Source: Burkholderiaceae bacterium (GTDB taxonomy: Bacteria > Pseudomonadota > Gammaproteobacteria > Burkholderiales > Burkholderiaceae_E). From it: DNA of 64,000 bases. Under the pieces are notes generated by a model. It did no database searches, was not told the DNA's origin, and worked only from the letters and a program-made list of their open reading frames with translations. This document shows, piece after piece, positions 28,394 to 36,323 of this stretch (position 1 is its first letter; every line of letters starts with the position of its first letter). A program made the translations under genes and the position numbers. The stretch spans positions 1 to 64,000 of the forward strand of contig JAMLIS010000002.1 in assembly GCA_023954015.1 (NCBI GenBank), read 5' to 3'.

Positions 28394-28886
28394 GCGGTGT
28401 CTCGAGCGCGAGTCGCACGGATACGAGCCCGTGCTCGGCCTCGCGCGTGACCGAGACGTCGGCGACGCGAAGGCGCATTTCGCGCGTCGCCGTATCGACC
28501 CACGACAGCCACGCAGCGTGAGGAACGCGATCGAAGCGCAGTTCGAACAACGTGCCGTTCAACGACAGTTGCGCAAGCGAGGACGAAAGACCGGCGCTGT
28601 CGATCGAACGCTCGAGCTGCGTCTTCTGCGCCTGCGGCGACTCGCTTCCGGCCGGCACCGACGACAGCCGTCGCGCTTCTTCGGCTAGCTCGCCGACCTG
28701 CGCGAGCTGGGCGCGCAGGGTCGGCAGCTCGTTTCGCAAGGCGGCACGTCCGTGCCAGGCCGGCTCGACCAGCGAGAGCCAGACGGCGAGCACGGCAAGC
28801 ACGGCGGCGGCGCCGACCACCAGGCGGCGTTCGCGCGCAGCCATCAGTTGCCAGCGTTGCATCAGCGTCTCGATCATCGTCGTCAT
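28377..28886 (-). CDS. gspM: Type II secretion protein GspM
   Basis: 169 residues: a short cytoplasmic N-terminus, one membrane helix (LVVGAAAVLAVLAVWLSLV) and a ferredoxin-like periplasmic domain (about 70-169). GspM stabilises GspL in the inner-membrane platform. ATG 28886 overlaps the gspL stop (ATGA), and the position between gspL and gspN confirms identity despite low sequence conservation of the family. Confidence 0.88.
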   Translation of the reverse strand: MTTMIETLMQRWQLMAARERRLVVGAAAVLAVLAVWLSLVEPAWHGRAALRNELPTLRAQLAQVGELAEEARRLSSVPAGSESPQAQKTQLERSIDSAGLSSSLAQLSLNGTLFELRFDRVPHAAWLSWVDTATREMRLRVADVSVTREAEHGLVSVRLALETPRAEGR

Positions 28887-30217
28887 CGAAGCAGGCTGAC
28901 CGCCGCCGTAGGTTCGCGATCGGCGTCGAAACGAACCGACAGGCCGAACTGCTGCCCGGTGCGTGCAAGGCCGTCGCGCGCGCTGCGCCCCTCGAAGAAT
29001 CCCGGCTGGAAGCGCACGCGCAACCGGCCTTCGCGAAACTCGACCGACGCGAGCGCGTCGATCGCCTGGCCTCCCAGCGCCTGCGAAAAGCGCGCGAGCA
29101 GCGGAACGAAGTCGTCCGGCCCGGCCTGCCCGGCGCGCGCGCGCAGGCTCGACACCTGCCGCTGCATCTGCAGCATCGGGTCGACCACTACCTGGGTGCC
29201 GGGAAACGCATCGCGATACCGCTGCTCGATGCTCGCGCGCAGCCGGTCGCTCTCCTGCGAGAGCAATGCCCAATGCAGGTTCAGGCCGAGCAGCGCGACG
29301 ACCACGCACGCCGCCGCAGCCGCGGCCGGCACGCGCCACGCGCGCCAATCGACGTCGGCGAGCCAACGGCGGGCCGCGGAGCCGGAGCGCGCCGACAGGA
29401 GATCGACGGGGGCGGCGACCGGAAAAGCGAGCGCACGCAGGTCTACCTCGACGTCGGCACGGGCTGCCGCCTTCAACACCGGCGCCTGCCACGATCCGTC
29501 CTCGACGAACACCGCCACGCGCCTGCGCACGTCGGGAATCGCGGATTCGGGCGAGTCCGCGCCCGCGGCATCGAGCGCGCAAGCGATCGCTTCGACGCGC
29601 GCTTCGTCGTCTCCTCCGGCGCTCCAGCCGATGCCCTCGTGCTGCTGCATGCGCAGGGCGAGCCCGTCGTGCAGGCAGGCGAGTGCGAGCTGTCCGGCGC
29701 CGAGCGGCAACGCGAGCTGCGCGGGCCAGGCAGCCTGCACGCGAATGCCTCGACGCTCGAACGCGCCGACGACGAACTCGAGCCAGTTCCGGTCGATCGC
29801 GGCGACCAGGCGCAGCGGCGTGTCGCTCTCTCGAGGGCCGATCGCGAAGGCGCAGGCCTGCGCGTCCTGCAGGAGCAGGTCCTCGACGAGATTGGGCAGC
29901 GCCTGCTGTGCGCGTGCCGGCGACAGCGGCGGCAGCGCGACGCGAAGCAGGTTCACGTCGCGGGCATCGAAGACGAGCGTCACCTGCTTCAAGGCGGGCA
30001 ACGCATCGAGACTCACGCGAACGAAACGCGCGGCGCTCGAACTGCCGAAAACGGTGACGGGGTGGCCCGCCGCGCTCGCTGCGCCACCGACCTGCTCGGA
30101 CACCGCCGCAGGCAGCATCGCCAGAAGCACCGCCTCGCTGGCGAACCGACGCTCGCCCACCGAGCGCGGGGGCACCCAGACGATCGCCTGACCCCGCTTC
30201 AGAACCTGTGCTGCCAT
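28883..30217 (-). CDS. gspL: Type II secretion protein GspL
   Basis: 444 residues. The N-terminal cytoplasmic actin-like domain (about 1-270) recruits GspE. A membrane helix rich in Ala/Val follows (AAAAACVVVALLGLNLHWALL), then a coiled segment and a ferredoxin-like periplasmic domain ending SLLR. ATG 30217 overlaps the 3' end of gspK by 19 bases. It couples the ATPase to the platform. Confidence 0.9.
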   Translation of the reverse strand: MAAQVLKRGQAIVWVPPRSVGERRFASEAVLLAMLPAAVSEQVGGAASAAGHPVTVFGSSSAARFVRVSLDALPALKQVTLVFDARDVNLLRVALPPLSPARAQQALPNLVEDLLLQDAQACAFAIGPRESDTPLRLVAAIDRNWLEFVVGAFERRGIRVQAAWPAQLALPLGAGQLALACLHDGLALRMQQHEGIGWSAGGDDEARVEAIACALDAAGADSPESAIPDVRRRVAVFVEDGSWQAPVLKAAARADVEVDLRALAFPVAAPVDLLSARSGSAARRWLADVDWRAWRVPAAAAAACVVVALLGLNLHWALLSQESDRLRASIEQRYRDAFPGTQVVVDPMLQMQRQVSSLRARAGQAGPDDFVPLLARFSQALGGQAIDALASVEFREGRLRVRFQPGFFEGRSARDGLARTGQQFGLSVRFDADREPTAAVSLLR

Positions 30218-31158
30218 ACCAATTCCACGCGGCGCCCGCCCCTGTAGAGCAACGCCTCGGTGTTCGATTCGATGCGGCCGAAGCGTACCATCCCCTTCAC
30301 CAGAAAGTAGTTCGAGCCGACCGACAGCAGGCTGGACGGAAGCGCCGGCGAACCGTCCATGCGCGATCGCGCCACCTCGAGGCTGCCGAAGAAGGTCCGC
30401 TGGCGAACGCCCTCGACGAAGCGGCGCGCCGTCTGCAGGTCGATGTCGGCGATGCACGCGGCAAGCACTTCCGCCGGCGCGGTGTTCAGGTTGACCCGCG
30501 TGTTCTCGATGCGTGCCTGGCCGCTCGTCGGCAGGTACTTGGGCAGGAACACGACGAAAGGCTCCAGCGCGTCGATCGTCGCCCGGTCGAATCCGGCCAC
30601 GGTCCGCAGGTCCGCCAGGCGCACCAGCGGCAGCGCACTCGCCGGCGCCTGCCTGCCTTCGGGCGGATAAGCCTGCAGCAGGCGCGCCTGCAGGACGCCG
30701 GCGAGGCTGCGCGGGCGGCCGAGCAGCGCGAGCAGCCGCTCGAAGGCGAGCCGCATCTCGCTCGACGGCGCACCGCCGATCACCAGGTCGTTCAGGTTCA
30801 ATCGCGCCTGCGCGTCGAACATCTGGCCGACGAGCCGCGGCTCGCTGCCCGGATCGTCCAGGCGCGCCCCACCCGTCACCGTCTCGTCGAGCACGGTTTC
30901 GGCGATCGGCGTCGCCCAGACCTCGTTCAGGTGATCGATGCCGCCGGTGCTGTTGCGATCGACCTGCAGGACGACACTGGCCCAGTCGAGCACGGCCGCC
31001 TCGATCCATCGCAACTGCGACAGCGCGAGCCGGTTTTCCACGGAGCGCACGGTGACGTGCTCGCGCCAGAACAATGCGCTCACGACGAGCGTGGCCAGCG
31101 CGACGATGAGCATCACGCTGATGATCGCCACCCCCCGCTGCGAACGTCTCGTGCGCAT
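30199..31158 (-). CDS. gspK: Type II secretion minor pseudopilin GspK
   Basis: 319 residues, the long pseudopilin of the tip complex. The prepilin-like N-terminus is QRGVAIISVMLIVALATLVVSALF, read in pieces; cleavage is after the Gly in QRG. The large globular insert contains ARLNLNDLV and TRVNLNTAPAEVLAA, both typical of the GspK alpha-domain. ATG 31158 has GAGGAA about 8 bases upstream. GspK caps the pseudopilus with GspI and GspJ. Start and family are well supported. Confidence 0.92.
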   Translation of the reverse strand: MRTRRSQRGVAIISVMLIVALATLVVSALFWREHVTVRSVENRLALSQLRWIEAAVLDWASVVLQVDRNSTGGIDHLNEVWATPIAETVLDETVTGGARLDDPGSEPRLVGQMFDAQARLNLNDLVIGGAPSSEMRLAFERLLALLGRPRSLAGVLQARLLQAYPPEGRQAPASALPLVRLADLRTVAGFDRATIDALEPFVVFLPKYLPTSGQARIENTRVNLNTAPAEVLAACIADIDLQTARRFVEGVRQRTFFGSLEVARSRMDGSPALPSSLLSVGSNYFLVKGMVRFGRIESNTEALLYRGGRRVELVWQHRF

Positions 31159-31169
31159 CGCGACGTTCC

Positions 31170-31802
31170 TCAGTTGCGCGCGGCGAGCACGCGCACGATG
31201 CGCTCGTCGCCGCGCACGATCGTCAACTCGATTCCGTCGACGCGCAACCGGCCGGCGTCGCGAGCGAGCGTCGCCGCCGGCGTCCAGCCGCGGGAAGCGA
31301 TCCATGCCCGGAACTGGATCCGGTCGACGCCGACCAGCAGCGGCTGCCAGACGAGCGGCTGCTCCGTCACCGGGCGGGACGGATCGATCGTCGACGTCGT
31401 CCACGGCGCGAAGCCGCGCTCGAGGCGCTGCTCGTGCAGCCGGTAGCGCACGCGCTGCAGCTGCAACGGCAGGCTCGCGCTCGTCTCGCGCACCAGCGCC
31501 AGCTCGGGCTGCGCATCCTCGCCTCGCACCGTGAACGCGATCGCCGGCTCGCGCAATCCGAGCAGGCCGACCGCCCAGCTGCCTCGCACGTCCTGCTCGA
31601 GCTGCGCGAAGGCGATGCTCAGGGCGCGCAGCTCGTCGGACGACTGCACGACCCGGTCGCGCGAGCGCAGCACGGAGTCCATCCCGCGCCAGCTGAGCAC
31701 CGCGAGCAGCGAGAGCAGCGCGACGGCAACGAGCAGCTCGAGCAGCGTGAAGCCGCGCGCACGCCGGGCGCCGGACGCCGCGCACGGAACGCGCGTGCGC
31801 AT
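31170..31802 (-). CDS. gspJ: Type II secretion minor pseudopilin GspJ
   Basis: 210 residues with the prepilin peptidase site ARGFTLLELLVAVALLSLLA. The globular part contains WRGMDSVLRSRDRVVQSS, typical of GspJ. ATG 31802 shares a base with the gspI stop (TGATG). It forms the pseudopilus tip with GspI and GspK. Confidence 0.93.
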   Translation of the reverse strand: MRTRVPCAASGARRARGFTLLELLVAVALLSLLAVLSWRGMDSVLRSRDRVVQSSDELRALSIAFAQLEQDVRGSWAVGLLGLREPAIAFTVRGEDAQPELALVRETSASLPLQLQRVRYRLHEQRLERGFAPWTTSTIDPSRPVTEQPLVWQPLLVGVDRIQFRAWIASRGWTPAATLARDAGRLRVDGIELTIVRGDERIVRVLAARN

Positions 31803-32179
31803 CAGGGAAGCCTGGTCGAGAAACCGACCAGCCGCGCGAAGCGGAACGACGCGTTCGCGTCGAAGACGCTGATCTCGACGCGGCGGAACAGCGGATTCGG
31901 CGTCTGGAATACTTCCTCGCGGCACAGCAGCACGGTGGCCCCCTGGCTGCAGTCGAACTGCCGGCGACCCAGGTTGGGCCATTCGCGCGACACGCGGATC
32001 TGCGCCAGGCGGTTCTCGGCACTCCACTGCGCCAGCGTGCGCGTGCGCAATTCCGCAGCGTTCACCGCGAGCGACGTCGTCGCGCGGATCGCCGTCATCA
32101 GCGCCACGGCGGCGATCGTCATCGCGACGAGCACCTCGATCAACGTGAAGCCTGCATCGTACGAGGCGCGGGCGATCAC
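31802..32179 (-). CDS. gspI: Type II secretion minor pseudopilin GspI
   Basis: 125 residues from a GTG at 32179 that overlaps the gspH stop (GTGA). The prepilin motif DAGFTLIEVLVAMTIAAVAL follows only 8 residues of leader. The body AENRLAQIRVSREWP matches GspI. GspI nucleates the tip complex. The longer upstream frame is noise across gspH. Confidence 0.92.
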   Translation of the reverse strand: MIARASYDAGFTLIEVLVAMTIAAVALMTAIRATTSLAVNAAELRTRTLAQWSAENRLAQIRVSREWPNLGRRQFDCSQGATVLLCREEVFQTPNPLFRRVEISVFDANASFRFARLVGFSTRLP

Positions 32180-32643
32180 CGCAGTACCTCGAAGAGTCCC
32201 AGTCCGTTGGCCGCGATCGCGACCTCCTGTCCGTTTCGGCGAAGGCGCAGCACGAATGGCGCATCGACCTGGTCGAGGCCGAACTCGATCCCGTCGCGTC
32301 CGTCGCCGCGTTCGATGCCGAGTTCGGTCGGCTGCTCCCACCGGCGCACGCGCAGATCGCGGTCGCCGTCGAGCGGGCGCCATCGGCGTTCCCGCCAGAC
32401 CAGGAAACGGTAGCTCTCGTCGTCGGCCTCGAAGCGGATGGGCGCGCCGCGCAACTGTGCCTCCTCGCGCGCGAGCGCGAGCAGTTGCGCGAGGCGATCG
32501 GCCTCGAAGCGCAGGCCGCGATCGAAGCCGCCGATCGACAGAGACACGATGCCGACCATGACACCGGCGACAACGATCGCCACCAGCAACTCGAGCAGAG
32601 TGAAGCCGCGCGCGCGTCCGGCAGCACCCGGCCGCCGCTTCAC
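32176..32643 (-). CDS. gspH: Type II secretion pseudopilin GspH
   Basis: 155 residues. The prepilin site is ARGFTLLELLVAIVVAGVMV, and ADRLAQLLALAREEAQLRGA is the conserved GspH helix. It links the tip complex to the GspG filament. It lies 22 bases after gspG and overlaps gspI by 4. Confidence 0.93.
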   Translation of the reverse strand: MKRRPGAAGRARGFTLLELLVAIVVAGVMVGIVSLSIGGFDRGLRFEADRLAQLLALAREEAQLRGAPIRFEADDESYRFLVWRERRWRPLDGDRDLRVRRWEQPTELGIERGDGRDGIEFGLDQVDAPFVLRLRRNGQEVAIAANGLGLFEVLR

Positions 32644-32665
32644 CGCACATGCTCCATGGCTGGCT

Positions 32666-33118
32666 TCAGCGATTCAACGACCAGTTGCCGATGTCGGCAG
32701 CGACGCCTTCGCCGCCCGGCTTTCCGTCGGCGCCGAGGCTGAAGACGTCGATCTCGCCGCGCACGCCGGGATTGAGGTACTGGTAAGGCTTGCCCCAGGG
32801 ATCGATCGGGGCCTGCTTCAGGTACGGCTTCCAGTTCGCCGGAACCGGATCGACCGCAGGACGCTCGGCGAGTGCACTCAACCCCTGCTCGGTGCTCGGA
32901 TAGCGGTAGTTGTCGAGCCGGTACAGGTCGAGCGCCTGCAGGATCTGCGCGACCTCGGTCTGCGCGGCCTTCACGCGCGCCTCGTCCGGCTTGCTCATGA
33001 TGCGCGGCACGGCGATCGCGGCAAGCACGCCGAGAATCACGATGACGACCATGATCTCGATGAGCGTGAAGCCACGCTGGCCGGCGCGGCGCCAGCGATC
33101 AACCGATGAACGGAGCAT
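32666..33118 (-). CDS. gspG: Type II secretion major pseudopilin GspG
   Basis: 150 residues. Prepilin motif QRGFTLIEIMVVIVILGVLA, then PDEARVKAAQTEVAQILQAL and the calcium-site region NPGVRGEIDVFSLGADGKPG with the conserved DPWGKPYQY. GspG polymerises into the pseudopilus. It is the first gene of an eleven-gene minus-strand operon, and a GGAGGGG ribosome site touches the ATG closely. No prepilin peptidase (gspO) is present in the window, so one encoded elsewhere must process these five pseudopilins. Confidence 0.96.
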   Translation of the reverse strand: MLRSSVDRWRRAGQRGFTLIEIMVVIVILGVLAAIAVPRIMSKPDEARVKAAQTEVAQILQALDLYRLDNYRYPSTEQGLSALAERPAVDPVPANWKPYLKQAPIDPWGKPYQYLNPGVRGEIDVFSLGADGKPGGEGVAADIGNWSLNR

Positions 33119-33152
33119 CCCCTCCCCCGGGGCGTCTCGTGAAGCAGCGGGC

Positions 33153-33159
33153 TATGATA
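33153..33159. promoter_or_regulatory. Shared symmetric -10 element for gspC and gspG
   Basis: The stretch GCTATGATAGC in the 77-base gap is almost self-complementary. It reads TATGAT (33153-33158) toward gspC and TATCAT (33159-33154) toward gspG. Neither side has a convincing -35 hexamer, so an activator or an extended element may be involved. Confidence 0.4.
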
Positions 33160-33195
33160 GCAGCGCACATCCCCTACGCTTCCACTCTGAAATCG

Positions 33196-34005
33196 ATGAA
33201 AGAATCGCCGCGGCCGCGCCGCTGGGCTCCGTCGATCGCGGCCGTCGCGGCCTTCGGTGCGCTCGGTGCCATCTGCGCCTACTGGGCGCTCCAACTGCTT
33301 GCGCCGCCCGTTGCGATCGCACCCACCGGATCGCTGGTCGACACGCGCAACGTGCCCGACCTCGACGCAGCGCAGGCGCTGTTCGGCAGTGCCGGCGGCG
33401 CTGCGGTGTCCGGCGCTCCCGCACTCGACCTGCGCGTGCTCGGCGTCGCGGCCAGCCCGAGCCGCGGCAGCGCCGTGCTCGCCGTCGGATCGCGCGCACC
33501 GCGCGCGTACCTCGTCGGCGACGAAATCGGCACCGACCTGCGGCTGGTCGAAGTGCGCTCCGACGGCGCCGTGGTCGAGCGCAAGGGCTCGCGCATCGAG
33601 TTGCCCGCGCCGCAGCGACCGTCGGTCGCGCTGCTGACGAGCGGACCGCAAGCCGCCGGTGCGCCATCCGCCGAGGTATCGCCTCCGATCGATGTCCGCG
33701 AACCGCGCGCCGATGAGTTGCGCTCGCCGCCACCGCCTGCAGCGCAGCCTCCCGCCGCACGAGCGCCCGACTCGCTGCCCGCCGACGACCCGCCCCCCGG
33801 ATCGTCGATGCCCTCGTCCTACGGCGTGCCGAACGTCGGCTCGCCGGCCCCGTCCGGCGGCGGGCCGAACGTCGGCTCGCCGGCCCCGTCCGGCGGCGTG
33901 CCGAACGTCGGCGCGCCGCCTGCGGCCGGCATTCGACCGGGCAGCGTGCGCAACCTCCAGGTTCCGGCCGGCGCCGCAGCGTCGGCAGGCGACCGGGCAC
34001 ACTGA
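33196..34005 (+). CDS. gspC: Type II secretion protein GspC
   Basis: 269 residues from ATG 33196. A membrane helix (IAAVAAFGALGAICAYWALQLL) is followed by the periplasmic homology region (about 60-145), with LDLRVLGVAASPSRGSAVLAV and YLVGDEI. The C-terminal half is Pro/Ala-rich and carries a 12-residue tandem repeat where other GspC proteins have a PDZ or coiled coil, so it lacks both. GspC links the inner platform to the secretin. It is transcribed away from the other gsp genes, toward thyA, 17 bases upstream of it. Confidence 0.85.
   Translation: MKESPRPRRWAPSIAAVAAFGALGAICAYWALQLLAPPVAIAPTGSLVDTRNVPDLDAAQALFGSAGGAAVSGAPALDLRVLGVAASPSRGSAVLAVGSRAPRAYLVGDEIGTDLRLVEVRSDGAVVERKGSRIELPAPQRPSVALLTSGPQAAGAPSAEVSPPIDVREPRADELRSPPPPAAQPPAARAPDSLPADDPPPGSSMPSSYGVPNVGSPAPSGGGPNVGSPAPSGGVPNVGAPPAAGIRPGSVRNLQVPAGAAASAGDRAH
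33829..33912 (+). repeat. 36-base tandem repeat in gspC
   Basis: Two essentially identical 36-base units (33829-33864 and 33865-33900) plus a partial third copy encode a 12-residue period, PNVGSPAPSGG plus one variable residue. Near-identity at the DNA level points to recent slippage, so copy number may differ between relatives. Confidence 0.9.
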
Positions 34006-34022
34006 AAAGCCGACCTGCGTCG

Positions 34023-34919
34023 ATGCCTCATCCGGAGCGGCAGTATCTCGACCTCCTTGCGCGCGTGCTCGCCGCAGGCGATCGCAGGCTCGACCGCACC
34101 GGCGTGGGCACGCTGTCGATATTCGGCGCGACAGCCCGCTTCGACGTGTCGGACGGCGTGGTACCGATCCTCACGACGAAGCGCGTCTACTGGAAGACGG
34201 CAATCAAGGAGATGCTCTGGTTCGTTGGCGGGGGCACCAACATCCGCCCGCTGCTCGAGCAGAACGTGCACATCTGGACCGACTGGCCGCTCGCGCGATA
34301 TCGGCGCGCCACCGGCGAGGCGATCGACCAGCAGGAATTCGAACGACGCGTCCTCGCCGACCCCGACTTCGCGCGGACGTGGGGCGAACTCGGGCCGGTC
34401 TACGGCAAGCAGTGGCGACGCTGGCGCGGCGCCGATGGCCGGGAACACGACCAGATCGCCACGCTGCTGGCCACGTTGAAGACCGATCCATCGAGCCGAA
34501 GGATGCTGTTCCACGCATGGAACGTCGCCGAACTCGACGAGATGGCACTGCCGCCCTGCCACATGGTCTACCAGTTCCACTGCACGAGCGACGGCAGGCT
34601 GAACTGCCTGATGTTCCAGCGCAGTTGCGACCTGCTGCTCGGTGCGCCGTTCAACTGGGTCGGCACGGTGGCGCTGCAGGCGATGCTCGCGCAGCAGGCC
34701 GGACTGCGGACGGGGGAGTTCGTCTGGATGGCCGGCGACGTGCACCTGTACCTGAACCATCTCGCGCAGGCACGCGAACAGTTGTCCCGCACCCCGCGCG
34801 CACTGCCGAGGCTGCAGCTGCTGCGCCATCCGGCAGGCATCGACGAATACGCGATCGACGACTTCGCCGTGGAAGGCTACGACCCCTGTCCGCCGATCCG
34901 CGCCGACGTCGCGGTCTGA
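34023..34919 (+). CDS. thyA: Thymidylate synthase
   Basis: 298 residues. Catalytic Cys179 lies in ALPPCHMVYQF; the folate/dUMP elements are RTGVGTLSIFG, YGKQWRRWRG and QRSCDLLLGAPFNWVG. It methylates dUMP to dTMP with methylene-tetrahydrofolate, yielding dihydrofolate; the matching reductase gene folA is in this window at 60996. ThyA is longer than the 264-residue E. coli form because of an insert around 95-140. The 3' end overlaps the convergent Rrf2 gene by 43 bases. Confidence 0.96.
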   Translation: MPHPERQYLDLLARVLAAGDRRLDRTGVGTLSIFGATARFDVSDGVVPILTTKRVYWKTAIKEMLWFVGGGTNIRPLLEQNVHIWTDWPLARYRRATGEAIDQQEFERRVLADPDFARTWGELGPVYGKQWRRWRGADGREHDQIATLLATLKTDPSSRRMLFHAWNVAELDEMALPPCHMVYQFHCTSDGRLNCLMFQRSCDLLLGAPFNWVGTVALQAMLAQQAGLRTGEFVWMAGDVHLYLNHLAQAREQLSRTPRALPRLQLLRHPAGIDEYAIDDFAVEGYDPCPPIRADVAV

Positions 34920-35350
34920 AGCGAAGCGCGCGACGGAACCTGCCGGTTGCGCTCGATCCATTGCAGCATCGTCGCCAGCGTGATCGAACTCAACGTGGCC
35001 TTGGCGATCTCGTCGATCTCGAGCATCACCGACGCGAGTGCCTGCCCCACCGGAGTGCTCTCGCCCGGCTCGCGTCGGTCGCCGCCGGCCGGCGTGAAAT
35101 CCTCGAACAGCAGGATGATGTCCATCAACGTGACGCGACGCGCGTTCGCCGCGAAGCGGTACCCGCCGCCGACGCCGCGCACCGACTCGACGTAGCCCGA
35201 ACGTGCGAGCTCGGAGAGCACCTTCGCGAGGTGGTGCGGCGACACCTCGTATTTGTGCGCGATCTCCGAGGCCGAGATGTGCCGCGTCGGGTCGAAGGCG
35301 AACTCCAGCACGCTGTACAGCGCGAGCAGCGTGTTCTTCTGCAGCCTCAT
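34877..35350 (-). CDS. Rrf2-family regulator without Fe-S cysteines (BadM-like candidate)
   Basis: 157 residues. The winged helix has KNTLLALYSVLEFAFDP, SASEIAHKYEVSPHHLAKVL as recognition region and VRGVGGGYRFA as wing, the Rrf2 signature. The protein contains no cysteine at all, so it cannot hold the iron-sulfur cluster of IscR or NsrR; an effector ligand or protein-based signal is more likely. Its ATG overlaps the stop of the GNAT gene (ATGA). In Rhodopseudomonas palustris the Rrf2 protein BadM represses benzoyl-CoA reductase genes; the location here beside an aromatic-acid importer makes the same role a reasonable inference, not a demonstrated one. Confidence 0.75.
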   Translation of the reverse strand: MRLQKNTLLALYSVLEFAFDPTRHISASEIAHKYEVSPHHLAKVLSELARSGYVESVRGVGGGYRFAANARRVTLMDIILLFEDFTPAGGDRREPGESTPVGQALASVMLEIDEIAKATLSSITLATMLQWIERNRQVPSRASLQTATSARIGGQGS

Positions 35351-36084
35351 GCGGCGCGGCCCGGAGGGATCGGAAAGAAGCCGGGATGATGCAGGTCGAT
35401 CTCGAGCGGAATGAACGGACCGGTGGTCATCCCCAGGCTGCGGAAGAACGACAGGATCAGCGTGTTCTCGCGTGCGAGTATGGTGCGCATCGTGCTCACG
35501 CCCTCGCTGCGAAACCAGTCGGCCATCGCGCTCACCAGTTGCGTGCCCAGCCTCGCGAGGCGAAACTGCGGATGCACGTCGATGGCGAAAACCCAGCCGC
35601 ACGGCGGCGAGCCGAATTCCCAGTCGCGCACCTCGCCGATCACGAACCCGGCAACGCTGCCGTTCGCTTCCGCCACGAGGAAGCGCCTGCCCGCGCGTTC
35701 GGCGTCGCCGTAGCGCCGATGGATCGTGCGCCAGTACTCGGCCTTCTCGATTCCCGTGACGATCGAATCGATCGCGATCACCTGCGCGAGATCGGCAGGC
35801 CGCACCGGGCGGATCGAGACGACGGTGGCGGCAGCAACGCCCGTTGCTGCGGCAGCGGCCTGCCTGCGCGCGGCCGGCACGGCGACCTCGCGCGTTCGCG
35901 ACGCCTGCGCGGGAGACGGCCGGCGCACGGTCGGCGACGGCTGCCGGCGCGCCGGCGCCGGCGCCGGCGTCGATGCCGAGGCCCTGGCGCGCTTGCCGAC
36001 TACGGTCTTCGCCGCGGGCGGTCCGGCGCTCGCCGCCTTCGACGTCTTGCCGCGCCCGCGGGCGCTCCCGGACCCTCGTGCCAT
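35347..36084 (-). CDS. GNAT acetyltransferase with disordered N-tail (BadL-like candidate)
   Basis: 245 residues. Residues 1-85 are Ala/Pro/Arg/Lys-rich and probably disordered. The GNAT domain (about 88-235) begins VSIRPVRPADLAQVIAIDSI. The acetyl-CoA motif A, VFAIDVHPQFRLARLGTQLV, is degenerate because the usual Gly-x-Gly is Leu-Gly-Thr. Rhodopseudomonas BadL is a GNAT enzyme that acetylates aminobenzoates to make an inducer of the bad regulon; this gene is coupled to an Rrf2 regulator and divergent from an aromatic importer, so I infer a related role. The pattern ID-x(3)-TG also occurs in both domains of the tandem GNAT protein at 45947. Confidence 0.7.
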   Translation of the reverse strand: MARGSGSARGRGKTSKAASAGPPAAKTVVGKRARASASTPAPAPARRQPSPTVRRPSPAQASRTREVAVPAARRQAAAAATGVAAATVVSIRPVRPADLAQVIAIDSIVTGIEKAEYWRTIHRRYGDAERAGRRFLVAEANGSVAGFVIGEVRDWEFGSPPCGWVFAIDVHPQFRLARLGTQLVSAMADWFRSEGVSTMRTILARENTLILSFFRSLGMTTGPFIPLEIDLHHPGFFPIPPGRAA

Positions 36085-36098
36085 GCGCTCCCCAAAAA

Positions 36099-36140
36099 GT
36101 GACGCAGATCAATTCAATACCTGCATCGCAGTACCAGAAT
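36099..36140 (+). promoter_or_regulatory. FNR/ANR-type activator site and -10 of the aromatic importer operon
   Basis: GTGACGCAGATCAA (36099-36112) matches the FNR consensus TTGAT-N4-ATCAA at all but two positions. CAGAAT (36135-36140) lies exactly where the -10 of a class II FNR promoter (box centred at -41.5) should be, giving a start near 36147 and a leader of about 177 bases before livK. The box begins 15 bases upstream of the divergent GNAT start, so binding would more likely repress than activate that gene. Confidence 0.65.
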
Positions 36141-36323
36141 AACCCGAAAGCCGGAAGGGCCGGGATACCACGCGCCCTCGTGCAACCGAATCCGGAACGT
36201 TGTCACGAATCGGCGACACGGCGGGATCTTCCCGGCTGGCGCCGCTACGCGGTAGGGTCGAAGATTCGACGCGAAGCCGCACCCCCACGGTTCTCGAACG
36301 CGTCCACAAACAAGGAGACGAGG

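Noticed and set aside
33097..33112. ATCAACCGATGA near gspG as a fourth FNR box
   Set aside because: Only one half-site is present, and it lies inside the gspG coding region.
35940..35980. Gly/Ala-coding GCCGGC repeats as a possible mobile or REP-like element
   Set aside because: They are inside the GNAT low-complexity tail, are imperfect and are not found as dispersed copies between genes.
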